A stretch of DNA of 64,000 nucleotides from Ascarosepion bandense. Lineage: Eukaryota; Mollusca; Cephalopoda; Sepiida; Sepiidae. Position 1 is the first letter of the stretch. Each line of letters opens with the position of its first letter. The notes beneath the pieces were generated by a model. That model had not been told where the DNA came from. It worked only from the letters and a program-made list of their open reading frames with translations, and did not search any database. The translations under genes were made by a program, and so were the position numbers. Shown here piece by piece: positions 20,601-31,221 of this stretch. The stretch is taken from NCBI GenBank assembly GCA_037127315.1, contig JBBBDQ010001937.1, positions 519,501 through 583,500 of the forward strand, read 5' to 3'.

Positions 20601-21082
20601 AAAGTTTTTCCCACCTGAATCTATCCTGCACATATACAAATCTACCATCCGCCCGTGTATTGAATATTGCTGCCATATCTGGTCGGGTTCCCCTGCTGCT
20701 CTCCTTGGGCTTCTTGACAAAATACAAAGGAGGATCTGTAACGTGGTTGTTACTGACTTGGCAGACCGGCTGCAACCACTCTCTCACCGGCGTGATGTGG
20801 CTTCCCTGTGCCTCTTCTACAAGTACTTTCATGGCTTCTGCTCCGATGAACTTAGAACACTGGTGCCGCCTAAGCAGGAATTTACACGAGATACTAGATT
20901 AGCAACTAGGTCCTACCCTTTTACAGTTAAACAGATAAGATGTAACCGTAAATTCTACTCCAACAGCTTCTTTTCTCGCGCTTCCCGCCTGTGGAACTCC
21001 CTTCCACAAGTCTGCTTTCCCGACAGCTACAATCTCCAGGTGTTTAAATGTAGGGTCAATAGACACCTCCTATCCTCCTAAC
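20592..21082 (+). mobile_element. LINE family A, fragment without 3' UTR
   Basis: An open frame of 164 codons (PPESILHIYKSTIRPCIEYC, LLDKIQRRICNVV, SLCLFYKYFHGFCSDELR, RLWNSLPQVCFPD) stops at TAA near 21081. The usual 3' UTR and tail are absent, which is unusual for target-primed insertion. It lies between two copies of repeat D, so it may have been moved or trimmed by rearrangement. Confidence 0.9.
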
Positions 21083-21139
21083 TCCCAATTAAAAAATTCT
21101 CTTCGAGTAAGCAAAATGACATAATAAAAACTTTAACAC

Positions 21140-21640
21140 TTTTCAGTTTGTAGGGGCCTTGATATAGGAAATTTGAAGGTTGAAATATGAAGAGATAAAT
21201 ATTTCGTGTGTATACAGAATGACTAAAGTGTAAGAAGGAAAATATAAGTGAAATTCGTTAACTGGAAGAAAAATGTCCATTGAGAAAATGCAGGCTGTTT
21301 TTGTAGTTGAACTTGTCAGTAGTAGTATTGCATGTATTTAAAATGTCCGCAGAAGTTTTGAGTTCATTTGTTGTGTAGTAAAGTTTTGGTTTCTTCCTGT
21401 GTTTAGTAGGTCGCGACAGGTTGAGAGAAAGAGTTGGCAAAACAAATAAAGGAGTGGTACTTAACACGTGTCCATTTGGTTATGTGCTGTCTTCTTTAGC
21501 AATGAAGAAGAGGGCGTTGAAAGTGAGGGCGAATGAAAGTGTGATGTACCCAGGGCGAGTAAAGTTTTTTCTTTACATGGTGAGATGCTGTCAGCTACTG
21601 CTTCCCTCTGACAGACTGCTGTAGTCGGTTAGAGGGCATT
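21140..21640 (+). repeat. Dispersed repeat D, long copy
   Basis: Shares with the minus strand of 55440-55770 the run TTTAAAATGTCCGCAGA, GAGTTCAT, GGTCGCGACAGGTTGAGAGA and TGTACCCAGGG-type blocks. Class unknown; length, terminal AT-rich part and dispersal would suit a solo LTR, but I cannot show TG..CA ends or a target duplication. Open frames inside are not recognised. Confidence 0.5.
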
Positions 21641-22084
21641 CTTAAATATTGAATCCAGTCAAGTGAGGTGGCTCCGGCGAGGAAGTTTTTTTTTTAGCTG
21701 TAGAAAAACCGTTTCTCTGAAGTATTTTGAAGTTTGATTTTGGTGACCAATCAGGATTCAGAATATGATTTTTCACACTGACTTGTGAAAAAGTCGTTTG
21801 AACCCCTTTCTGTGGGTGTGCAAATTATTTTGTGTTTTAGTTGTTTGATGGATTATATAGGATTTGTATCCTCTATAGTTGTATATTTGGTTAATAATCT
21901 CTCTCTTATAGAAATTGAATTAAAAACGAATAGTATTGGTATTATGGTTTTTGTTCTGTTTCTTTTTTTTTTAATGGACACAAATATGTGTAAATTCATT
22001 TTTTCACGATGTTTTGGTTGTTGAAAGCTCTGGTTTTCATCAGATATTTGAAATCAGGAACTGAGCACGCTGCGTGTTCTCAAA
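21641..22084. other. AT-rich sequence with a T-satellite-like relic
   Basis: Minus strand at 22045-21965 reads CTGATGAAAACCAGAG then CAACAACCAAAACATCGTG, a relative of the 128-bp satellite unit seen at 61.2 and 63 kb. Nothing else is recognised. Confidence 0.4.
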
Positions 22085-22500
22085 GACGTGTGGCCCAGTG
22101 GATAAAATCGTTGTTTTGGATCAATGACTTGACCCAAAGAGCTGTGAGTTCAATATCTGGCAAAAGCGGAGGTGAACAAAAAAATTGAATAACGTTAAAG
22201 AGAGATAGCTAAGGCTGAGATATCTGGAAGTTGAGTGAATGACGGGCCTTGAACATTCTATCCCGGTTAACGTAATAAAGTGTTCAGTTCGAAATTTCAG
22301 TCACCTGAAGAAAGTCGGAGAGTACAATGGCTGAAACGTCGTGAATATGCAAACAAAGATGACGACAATAACCCGAGCAATGTAAGTGGTTTAAGTAATT
22401 TCAATTACCTGAAAAAGACCAGAGCCTACAACTGCTGAAACATCGTGAATATGGCAACAAAGATGAGGACAACAGTCTGATCAATGTAAACAATCACAAT
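22085..22500 (+). mobile_element. tRNA-headed SINE (family S3) with two T-satellite-like units
   Basis: The head has GTGTGGCCCAGTGGATAAAA (A box region) and GAGTTCAATATCTGG (B box region). A related head is at 53900-53980. Downstream, 22298-22400 and 22404-22500 are two tandem units of CCTGAAGAAAGTCGG...GGCTGAAACGTCGTGAATATG. The pairing of this head with this body at two loci suggests a real SINE family. Confidence 0.6.
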
Positions 22501-22502
22501 CA

Positions 22503-23304
22503 ACAGACAACCGCACCTCCCTCCCATTAGCATGGAACAGGCTTGCCTCCCAGAGAGTAAATCACTACGCCTGCTTGGCCTGACACTCTCAGCGGACCTC
22601 AAGTGGAATGACTACGTCGAATCCATTGCTAAATCCGCAGCTATGAAAGTCGGTTCTCTGTGCAGGGCCCGGACATTCTTTCCGCCTGAATCTATCCTGC
22701 AATTATATAAATCCACCATCCGCCCACGTATTGAGTACTGCTGCCACATCTGGTCGGGTGCCCCTTCTATTCTCCTCGGGGTTCTTGACAAAATACAGCG
22801 AAGAATCTGTAATGTGATTGATACCGACTTGGATGACCGCCTGCAGTATCTCTCTCACGGGCGTGACGTGGCTTCCCTGTGCCTCTTCTATAAATACTTT
22901 CATGGCTTCTGCTCTGATGAACTTAAATCACTGGTGTCCCCTAGGTGTGAATTTGCACGATATACTAGATTGGCAAGTAGGTCCCACCCTTTTAGAGTGA
23001 AACCGATGAAATGTAACCGCAATTTCTACTCCAACAGCTTCTTTCCTTGCACTTCCCGCCTGTGGAATTCCCTACTGCATGCTTGCTTCCAGGACGGCTA
23101 CAACCTCCAGGAGTTTAAATGTAAGGTCAATAGACACCTCCTAACACACTAACACTCACCCACTCTCTCCAACTCTCTCCATATGTACATCCTAAGTCGT
23201 CTATCACTCTCCTTCGGACATTTCCTATACCCAATCCCTCTATGTAACCCCCTGCGCTATAGTGGCAGTGGAATGCCTTGCTTGGGGTGACACGATTAAA
23301 AAAA
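22503..23304 (+). mobile_element. LINE family A, well-preserved 3' end
   Basis: An uninterrupted 206-codon frame (22532-23152) from MEQACLPESKSLRLLGL through LKWNDYVESIAKSAAM, YCCHIWSGAPSILLGVLDKI, SLCLFYKYFHGFCSDELK and LWNSLLHACFQD to NRHLLTH and a stop. A 3' UTR with GGAATGCCTTGCTTGGGG and an A-rich tail follow. With no stops it is among the youngest fragments here. The 5' truncation point lies at the end of the upstream SINE body. Confidence 0.94.
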
Positions 23305-23325
23305 ATGCTCTCATCTTAGAGATAT

Positions 23326-23612
23326 AATCAGTCAGTCAGTCAAGTTTTACACGTGATACACGTTTGGGCGATCATGTCTCGAAAGAGACATGACTGACTG
23401 GGCAGAAGATTATGCCGCAGTAGGCTATCATTGCTTACTGCGGTAGACTGACTACCAGCGAAGGCTACAGAACCCAATCTGTTGTATTATTAAACCCATA
23501 AAGAGAAGAGACGGGTTAATAAGTTTTCTAGGGTTATTTGTGCGTAAATGAATGCAAGGAATTCAACTGAAATCCAAACTCGGCTCCCCGATTCGTCGTT
23601 CCGTGTCGATAT
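23326..23612 (-). mobile_element. tRNA-derived SINE S1
   Basis: Minus-strand copy with the GTCTCTTTCGAGACATGATC hairpin, GTCTACCGCAGTAAGCAATG and a decayed head. The 5' end abuts a T-satellite-like unit at 23608. Confidence 0.85.
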
Positions 23613-23730
23613 AAAGAAATCTTTAAAAAGGCCGGAGCGTACAACGGCTGAATCATTGTGAATATCGCAACAACGATGAGGACAACAGTCTGAACAATGT
23701 AAATAGTGTAAATAATTAAAATACCTAATC
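23608..23730 (+). repeat. T-satellite-like unit, single copy
   Basis: Reads AAAGGCCGGAGCGTACAACG, GGCTGAATCATTGTGAAT and CAATGTAAATAGTGTAAATA, as in the tandem units at 22.3, 53.7, 61.2 and 63 kb. Confidence 0.7.
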
Positions 23731-23903
23731 TCAGAAATATAGACAAAGGCAGAGTTAATGGTCCCATGCACAAAGACTTTAGAATTTAGAATGACCCTCC
23801 CCCCTCAGTCTGGTTATCAAACAAGCTGTAGAAACCAGACCGCTCTGTAATTAAATACATACAATGGTGGCGGAAAATAGATGGATCCATAAGTTTCAAA
23901 AGG

Positions 23904-24487
23904 ATGCTGCCATATCTGCTGTTCCCCTCGGGCTTCTCGATAAGGTTCAGAGGAGGGTCTGTAATGTGATAGATACCGACTTGGCAGACCGCCTGCAGTC
24001 TCTCTCCCACCGGCGCGACGTGGCTTCCCTGTGTCTCTTCTATAAATACTTCCACGGCTTCTGCTCCGATGAACTTAGATCACTAGTGCCTCCAGTATAT
24101 GAATTTGAACGAGATACTAGATTAGAAACTAGATTAGCAACTAGATCCCACCCTTTTACAGTGAAACCGATAAAATGCAACCGCAACTTCTACTCCAACA
24201 GTTTCTTTCCTCGCACTTCCCGACTGTGGAATTCTCTTCCAAATGATTGCTTCCCCGACGGCTACAATCTCCAGGAGTTTAAATGTAAGGTCAATAGACA
24301 CCTCCTAACACACTAACCTGCTCCCATTCTATCAAACACTCTTCCCATCTGCCCAACCCTCATCCTCGGTATCCTTACTCATCGTTCACCTTCCTCCTGA
24401 CATTCCCTATGTCTAACCACTCCTTCTCTTTACCTTCCCCTATGTAGCCCCATGCGCAATAGTGCCAGTGGAATGCCTTGCTTTTTA
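23904..24487 (+). mobile_element. LINE family A, 5'-truncated
   Basis: Open from LGLLDKVQRRVCNVIDTDLA through SLCLFYKYFHGFCSDELRSL and SRLWNSLPNDCFPDGYN to NRHLLTH, with no stop in about 130 codons. A 12-codon duplication (DTRLETRLATRS) lies near 24110-24145. 3' UTR and A-rich tail are present. Confidence 0.92.
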
Positions 24488-24499
24488 AAAAAAAAAGAT

Positions 24500-24593
24500 G
24501 TTTGCGCAAAAAGGGAATATAACAAACTCGAGTGGAATTCGATCTCGACTTACTGATTTCTCATCTGTAACCACTAACCATTACACAACCTTT
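24500..24593 (-). mobile_element. tRNA-headed SINE, 5' fragment
   Basis: Minus strand GTGTAATGGTTAGTGGTTAC (A box) and TCGAATTCCACTCGAG (B box), then TTTGCGCAAAC. The body is missing. Closest to the head at 59660. Confidence 0.65.
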
Positions 24594-24605
24594 TCTTTTA
24601 CTAAA

Positions 24606-24900
24606 TCTAAACTTATTTATAAAACGAACCGATTTTCTTGAAAATTTACACAGTTGTACTATAAGCGTCTGCAAGTGTTCTTAGCTAGGGTTTGTGTCGA
24701 GGTATCCCCGATAAATATCTAATATCGATAATCGAAAAAATGGGGATATAAAATGAGTGGTCTGATTTTAATCAAATTTGATTCACTCATAGATAAAGAC
24801 ATAAGAAAAGATATTCAGAAGTTTCAAGGTTGCTGTTCTTAAAATAGTACAGAAAATCGTTAATATATATATATATATAAAAGGCAAGATATTTGTGTAT
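24606..24900 (+). mobile_element. Helitron-like element H, 5' half
   Basis: Starts TCTAAACTTATTTATAAA after A, but the GT-rich segment is deleted. It runs to the central TATATA tract (AAAAGGCAAGATATTTGTG) and stops. No 3' hairpin end. Confidence 0.8.
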
Positions 24901-25500
24901 TAACAAAAGAACCATTCTATTTTCATTTGTAATTATTCACCTGGAAATAAATACTAAAAAATAGTATAAAATACATTATTTTTTAAAGCACTGGGGTCTC
25001 TTAATAATTATGGCCGGTAGTGTAGTAGAGTAGGAGGGAGTTTGTATCATAGATTCGAGGGGTACGAAAATATTTCACTTGTAACGGCGTAAGTAAAGCC
25101 TGGCTGTTCGGCTTCTTTAGGTTCATTTTGTGCAGGACAAAAATTTTTCATGCTGGATATAATGCATTCGTAATGGCGGGATACTTTTTTTGAGTGTTTA
25201 TTTTTTAAGAATGCTGATATATATATCTTTGCCAATGTAATATCGTAAGGTTTTCTATCCATCTTTAACGTACCAGTCGGTCGCCCAATGAATTGACACG
25301 TTATGCTTTTTGTGTGGTATCAGTTTTCACATTGATCAGCGCATCCATTTTCATTCGTGGATGCAAAAGCTTTTCTGCATATATTTTCGACACAGATAAA
25401 TATGCTTTCACCATAAACAAACACAGCTCTTGTAGGGAAATGATTTCACAACATCTTTGGCAAGTGAGTCATTAAAAAATGTTATATATATATCTAAATC
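24901..25500. other. No recognised feature
   Basis: AT-rich, with small open frames (71 codons at 25262-25047 minus, 60 codons at 25293-25475 plus) lacking recognisable motifs. Confidence 0.35.
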
Positions 25501-25503
25501 TAA

Positions 25504-26291
25504 TCTAAACTTATTTATAAATGGAACTTTGTCTGGGTGTGTGTCTGTGCATGTGTGTGTGTTTGTGTGTGTGTCTGTGCATGTGTGTGTGTTTGTGTGT
25601 GTGTCTGTGTGTGTATGTGTGTGTGTGTCCGTTACCTATAAACTCCGAAACGGCTAAACAGATTTTTTGAAAATTTACACAGTTGTACTATAAGCCGTCT
25701 GCGAGTGTTGTTAGCTAGGTTTTGTGTCGAGGTATCCCCGATAAATATCGAAAATCGATAATCGAAAAAATCGGGTTATAGAAGGAGTGGTCCGATTTTA
25801 ATCAAATTTGATACACTCATAAACAAAAACATAAGAAACGATATTCACAAGTTTCAAGGTAGTAGTTATTACAATAGTGCAGAAAAATCGATAATATATA
25901 TATATAAAAGGTAATATGTTTGTGTGTGTGTCTGTTTATCTGCCTTTTTATATTTTTTTCATCACTTTTATTTTAGTTTTTGCTTCAGATTTGACTCTAA
26001 GTAGGTATAATTGTAGTTCTTAGTCTCAACCATGATACCATTTACTCAGAGGACTTATTTAGCCTTCAAAATTCAGTTTAAGACGAAAAAAACTTATTTG
26101 ATATCGATAGCAGGAAATCAAAATTTGACTTACATCCATTCATTTTTCTTTCAATCTACGGTTTCGCGTTAACTGGAAACAACTATTGCTTTTTAGTCTT
26201 TCGTGCCAACGTCCAAAGAGTCTGAGCTCCAGGACCATGGATTAGTTTTAAAGCTTTCATTACACCCGACAACGCCTGGCTATACTGCTAG
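25504..26291 (+). mobile_element. Helitron-like element H, long variant
   Basis: Full copy from TCTAAACTTATTTATAAATG to GGCTATACTGCTAG, 788 bp. An extended GT tract of about 120 bp follows the 5' end, then the conserved ATCGATAATCGAAAAAATCG block, TATATA, and the long-variant internal block. Confidence 0.9.
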
Positions 26292-26305
26292 TATATATAT
26301 ATACT

Positions 26306-26992
26306 AGGTGCGATTGGTAAATTGTCGCAATTATTTTATTATTTCAAATATTCTTTAGGCTGAGTCTGAGCTCCAGGACCATGGATTAGTTTTAAAGCTT
26401 TCATTACAACCGAGCAACGCCGGGCTATACTGCTAGTATATATATATATATACTAGGTGTGATTGGTAATTGTCGCAATTATTTTATTATTTCAAATATT
26501 CTTTAGGCTGTGTCTGAGCTCCAGGACCATGGATTAGTTTTAAAGCTTTCATTACACCCGACAACGTCAGGGCTATAATGCTAGTTATTTATAAATGTAC
26601 TGAAGATGTAGCAATTGAAGATTTTTTCTGGTGCATCCTAAAGTGTAAAAAAACAACTTTAGATTAAAAAATATTTTAATTTTATAGTTTTTGCTTCAGA
26701 TTTGACTCTAAGTAGGTATAATTGTAGTTCTTAGTCTCAACCATGATACCATTTACTCAGAGGACTTATTTAGCCTTCAAAATTCAGTTTACGACGAAAA
26801 AAACTTATTTGATATCAGTACCAGGAAATCAAAATTTGACTTACATCCATTGATTTTTCTTTCAGTCTACGGTTTCGCTTTAACTGGAAACAACTATTTC
26901 TTTTTAGTCTTTCGTGTCAACGTCCAAAGGGACCATGGATTAGTTTAAAAGCTTTCTTTAAACCCGAGCAACGCCGGGCTGTACTGCTAGTT
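26306..26992 (+). mobile_element. Cluster of three short H-family derivatives
   Basis: Two tandem units of about 145 bp (about 26306-26436 and 26449-26585) start CTAGGTGCGATTGGTAAATT and end with the family's hairpin and GCTAG. A third unit (26586-26992) starts TTATTTATAAATGTACTGAA. All keep the same 3' terminus, but their 5' ends differ. The first two are separated by (TA)n. The same short form appears reversed at 30903-31019 and 45321-45453. Confidence 0.75.
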
Positions 26993-27279
26993 TCTGATAA
27001 AAAATTCTTGCCATTAATTGATAATGACTTATATCAAGAGAATATAAACGAACTGACCTGACCTAATCGATTTCCTTGGTGACATTTTATTAAGGTACTC
27101 TTTAGTCATGGTCAATTGTAAAGTTCCGAGTGCGCTGAAGACTTGATCATGCACCCCCCTATAACGTACACCGAGGGAAATGCATAACCCGTTACATGAC
27201 TTACTGGCATCATATCTACTATACCATTATTCTGGTTACCGGGCGAAAGAATGAAAATATAAAATTATCGATTGCTTTT

Positions 27280-27838
27280 TCACTTCTGCCATAACTGGGT
27301 GGGTGCTTCTGCTATCCACCTAGGTGTCCTTGATCAAATCCAACGGAGAATCATGGTAGCTAGGATACAGTCGCTTTCACACTGATGCAGTGTGACTTCC
27401 CTGTGTCTCTTCTACAAATTCTTTCACGTCTTCTGCTCCGATGAACTTAGCTCACTAGTACCCCCTATATATGAATTTCCTCGAGTAACAAGATTAGCTA
27501 CTAGGTCCCACTCTTTATTGTGAAACCGATAAATTGTTAAAGCAAATTTTACTTCACCAGCTTCTTTTCTCGCACTCCCCGCTTGTGGAATTCCCTTCTG
27601 CATACTTGCTTTCCTGATAGTTACAATCACCAAGAATTCAAATGTAAAGTCAATAGTCATCTCTTGTATCACTAACCTGCATCCTCTCTCTCATACTTTT
27701 TCTCCATACACCCCACTCATCAGTATTCTCTTCCTAACACCCCCTCTGATCTGTCACTCTTTCTCATAGCATTCCTCCTTTATAACCCACTGCACAACAG
27801 TGGCAGTAAAATGTCTTGCTTTATGATTATTAAAATAT
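27280..27838 (+). mobile_element. LINE family A, 3' end upstream of satellite
   Basis: A degenerate C-terminal region (HLGVLDQIQRRI, CLFYKFFHVFCSDELSSLV, RLWNSLLHTCFPDS-like in the plus frames) and 3' UTR ending near CAGTAAAATGTCTTGCTTTATGATTATTAAAA. The 198-bp tandem monomers follow at once, then a second LINE tail at 29822. Confidence 0.85.
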
Positions 27839-27841
27839 TTC

Positions 27842-29821
27842 TATACATTTCTATTCCAGAGAATGTAAATAAATCTAAGACATGTCTGTGTTGCTAATCA
27901 ATATTTCCTTGACTGAATGATTCGTTTTCTAAGGGTTAACAACAGACAGGAAATTATAATGTGCATATAAAGGTGAAGATCTATTTTATAATGGAATCAA
28001 TATATAAACCGAACCCTCACATTGTGCCCACACTAGTTTCTATATATTTATACACCAAAGAATGTAAATAAATCTAAAAGACATGCCTGTGTAGCTAATC
28101 AGTATTTCCTTGATTGACTGATTCGTTTTCTATGGATCATCAAGAGACAAGATATAATGTGTATATAAAATGAGGGATCAATACTATATTACATTCATTA
28201 CATGAAATGATCCTACACTTTGTGATAACAGTAATTCCTATACATTTATATTGCAGAGAATGTAAATAAATCTAAAAGACATGCATGTGTAGCTAATCAG
28301 TATTTCCTTGATTGACTGATTCGTTTTCTATGGATCATCAAAAGACAAGATATAATGTGTATATAAAATGAGGGATCAATACTATATTACATTCATTACA
28401 TGAAATGATCCTACACTTTGTAATAACAGTAATTCCTATACATTTATATTGCAGAGAATGTAAATAAATCTAAAAGACATGCATGTGTAGCTAATCAGTA
28501 TTTCCTTGATTGACGGATTCGTTTTCTATGGATCATCAAGAGACAAGATATAATGTGTATATAAAATGAGGGATCAATTCTATATTACATTCATTACATG
28601 AAATGATCCTACACTTTGTGATAACAGTAATTCCTATACATTTATATTGCAGAGAATGTAAATAAATCTAAAAGACATACCTGTGTAGCTAATCAGTATT
28701 TCCTTGACTGACTGATTCGTTTTCTATGGATCATCAAGATACAAGATATAATGTGTATATAAAATGAGGGAACAATACTATATTACATTCATTACATGAA
28801 ATGATCCTACACTTTGTGATAACAGTAATTCCTATACATTTATATTGCAGAGAATGTAAATAAATCTAAAAGACATGCATGTGTAGCTAATCAGTATTTC
28901 CTTGATTGACTGATTCGTTTTCTATGGATCATCAAGATACAAGATATAATGTGTATATAAAATGAGGGATCAATACTATATTACATTCATTACATGAAAT
29001 GATCCTACACTTTGTGATAACAGTAATTCCTATACATTTATATTGCAGAGAATGTAAATAAATCTAAAAGACATGCATGTGTAGCTAATCAGTATTTCCT
29101 TGATTGACTGATTCGTTTTCTATGGATCATCAAGAGACAAGATATAATGTGTATATAAAATGAGGGATCAATACTATATTACATTCATTACATGAAATGA
29201 TCCTACACTTTGTGATAACAGTAATTCCTATACATTTATATTGCAGAGAATGTAAATAAATCTAAAAGACATACCTGTGTAGCTAATCAGAATTTCCTTG
29301 ATTGACTGATTCGTTTTCTATGGATCATCAAGAGACAAGATATAATGTGTATATAAAATGAGGGAACAATACTATATTACATTCATTACATGAAATGATC
29401 CTACACTTTGTGATAACAGTAGTTCCTATACATTTATATTGCAGAGAATGTAAATAAATCTAAAAGACATGCATGTGTAGCTAATCAGTATTTCCTTGAT
29501 TGACTGATTCGTTTTCTATGGCTTATCAACAAACAGAAATATATGATGTGAATATAAAATGGGAGATCAATTTTGTATTACAATAAATATGTAAATGGAT
29601 CACTCATTTTGTGGTCAAAGTAATTTCTATACATTTATATTCCTGAGAATGTAAATAAATCTAAGACATGCCTGTGTAGCTAATCAGTATTTCATTTACT
29701 GAATGATTCGTTTTCTACGACTTATAAACAGACAAGAAATTATGATGTAATTATAAAGTGTGGGATCAATTTTTTATTACAATCAATATATAAATTGATC
29801 CCTCACTTTATGGTCACAGTC
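27842..29821 (+). repeat. 198-bp satellite, ten tandem monomers
   Basis: The anchor GAATGTAAATAAATCT occurs at 27861, 28060, 28258, 28456, 28654, 28852, 29050, 29248, 29446 and 29647: spacing 199, then 198 seven times, then 201. Inner monomers are nearly identical and the outer ones diverged. Each monomer holds an inverted pair (GGGATCAAT ... ATGATCC, clearer in edge units as GGGATCAATTTTTTATTAC against AAATTGATCCCTC). Single monomers occur at 39218-39410 and 60050-60240 (minus), also between two LINE 3' ends. Confidence 0.95.
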
Positions 29822-29928
29822 GGTCTTCTCTTATCCACTTCCTGACACCCCCTATTACCTGTCACATATCTCCTATGTAACCCCCTGCAAAACTATGGCA
29901 GTAAAATATCTTGACTGGGGCGATATGG

Positions 29929-29931
<3 letters not shown>
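29822..29931 (+). mobile_element. LINE 3' UTR tail after satellite
   Basis: CTTCCTGACACCCCCTATTA, CTATGTAACCCCCTGC, AGTAAAATATCTTGACTGGGG: a second LINE 3' end with no coding part, running into (TA)n. It closes the LINE-monomer-LINE-tail composite. Confidence 0.85.

Positions 29932-29932
<1 letters not shown>

Positions 29933-29978
<46 letters not shown>
29933..29978. repeat. (TA)n microsatellite
   Basis: Perfect TA repeat following a LINE tail. Confidence 0.97.
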
Positions 29979-29986
<8 letters not shown>

Positions 29987-29991
29987 TGAAT

Positions 29992-30143
29992 TATTTTGAA
30001 CATTATTTTACCGATACTCGTATTTAAGTAGATATTCTGTTTTTAATTAAGCAGTATTTTATATTTATATCTACCGGCCTGATTATTTTACGATAAATTT
30101 TATTACGAAAATGTGTGCTATTCAGCAGGATTCGAACCTGCTA
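29992..30143. mobile_element. T-family foldback, half copy
   Basis: One arm (ACCGATACTCGTATTTAAGTAG to ACGAAAATGTGTGC, 29992-30116) plus the first 27 bp of the tRNA-like sequence (CAGCAGGATTCGAACCTGCT). It is truncated at a (TA)n tract. It is about 11.5 kb from the T1-T3 cluster, showing that the family is dispersed. Confidence 0.8.
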
Positions 30144-30159
30144 TATATATATATATATG

Positions 30160-30228
30160 TTGTTAAATATAAGAGACAATGAATGTCTATTATGTTTAAT
30201 CATGAGCCGTTCTTAACGTCGTATTTTT
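30160..30228 (-). mobile_element. Inverted pLTR fragment at 5' side of Penelope-like element
   Basis: Reverse complement of about 30775-30850 (AAGAGACAATGAATGTCTAT, AATCATGAGCCGTTCTTAAC). Partial inverted pLTR pieces beside a truncated body are characteristic of Penelope-like insertions. Confidence 0.65.
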
Positions 30229-30231
30229 GCT

Positions 30232-30489
30232 TGTACATATATTGGTTTTACTACAACCACGCTCTCCCGTAGACTTACATGTCATCTTTCTGATCAGAGT
30301 ACTATTAAACAACATTTCTCTGAAAAACATAAACATGTACGTACTATAAGACAGGTTTTGGTCAACAATACGGTTGTCAACTCATACACACAGTAAGAGG
30401 AACCTGCAGATATGTACATCAAATCGAAACAACCAACACTCAATAAAATCAACTTTAAAACAGGAAATAACATATTACATTGCATTTGA
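30232..30489 (+). pseudogene. Penelope-like element: GIY-YIG endonuclease C-terminus
   Basis: The frame reads CTYIGFTTTTLSRRLTCHLS, DQSTIKQHFSEKH, LVNNTVV, MYIKSKQPTLNKINFKTGNN and ILHCI before a stop at 30487. It has the YIG motif, the downstream Arg of the GIY-YIG fold and the KQPTLN ending usual for Penelope-like endonuclease domains. One in-frame stop (TAA, 30394) breaks it. The reverse transcriptase is absent: a strongly 5'-truncated copy. It is followed directly by its terminal repeat (30490-30890). Confidence 0.85.
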
Positions 30490-30890
30490 CTACACGGTTT
30501 TGTTGTCATTTCGCGCTATCCCGCGGTGTGACGTCATAAAACCGCATCGCAAACTTAAGAACTGCGTTTATTATTTTTGGTAACTATTGCCGTTGCCAAG
30601 CGGAGTTTTATGTCAACACAAAATAATATCGTCGGTGATGTTGGATTTTATAATATTTCAGTTCAAACAACCTCTCTGAAGATGGCTCATGTGCGCCGAA
30701 AGCTTAGAAGAAAACCAATAAATAATTATCCAAATGTTGGAGAATTTTTGTCTTTATATTCAAGTGAAATTAAAGCAAAAATACGACGTTTAGAACGGCT
30801 CAGGATTAAACATAATAGACATTCATTGTCTCTTATATTTAACAGCGTATGTCTAGAAAATTACTTGCTGCCTCGACATACTATATATAT
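30490..30890 (+). mobile_element. Penelope-like pLTR
   Basis: The non-coding sequence after the GIY-YIG frame is repeated in reverse at 3100-3435. It contains CTGAAGA (30676-30682), a hairpin and GAAA (30698-30701), a hammerhead-like core. An open frame from about 30609 runs about 90 codons through it and parallels the one in the other copy; whether it is translated is unknown. Confidence 0.7.
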
Positions 30891-30902
30891 ATATATATAT
30901 AT

Positions 30903-31017
30903 ATACTAGCAGGTATAATGAGAGCTTTAAAACTAATCCATGGTCCTGGAGCTCAGACTCAGCCTTAAGAATATTTGAAATAATAAAATAATTGCGACAA
31001 TTTACCAATCGCACCTA

Positions 31018-31019
<2 letters not shown>
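30903..31019 (-). mobile_element. Short H-family derivative
   Basis: The minus strand has a 5' end near CTAGGTGCGATTGGTAAATT (31019) and the 3' end at CTAG (30905). The GC hairpin is deleted here (only ACCTGCTAG remains). (TA)n on both sides. Confidence 0.75.

Positions 31020-31073
<54 letters not shown>
31020..31073. repeat. (TA)n microsatellite
   Basis: Perfect TA repeat. Apparent YIYIYI open frames across it are artefacts. Confidence 0.97.
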
Positions 31074-31075
<2 letters not shown>

Positions 31076-31221
31076 CACAAGTCGTTTCCGGAAAGCAGAA
31101 TAACTGAACTTTTTTCTAGCCTTTATAATCTTTTCAAGACCCGAACACAAATCGATTTGTAATCGAGAAAGCAACGAAAGAAAATCTCCAACTTTTAGAT
31201 CGATTATCAGTTCTGTTTGGT

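Noticed and set aside
27842..29821. CRISPR-like array
   Set aside because: Long 198-bp monomers without short repeat/unique spacer alternation, in a eukaryotic transposon context. It is a satellite.
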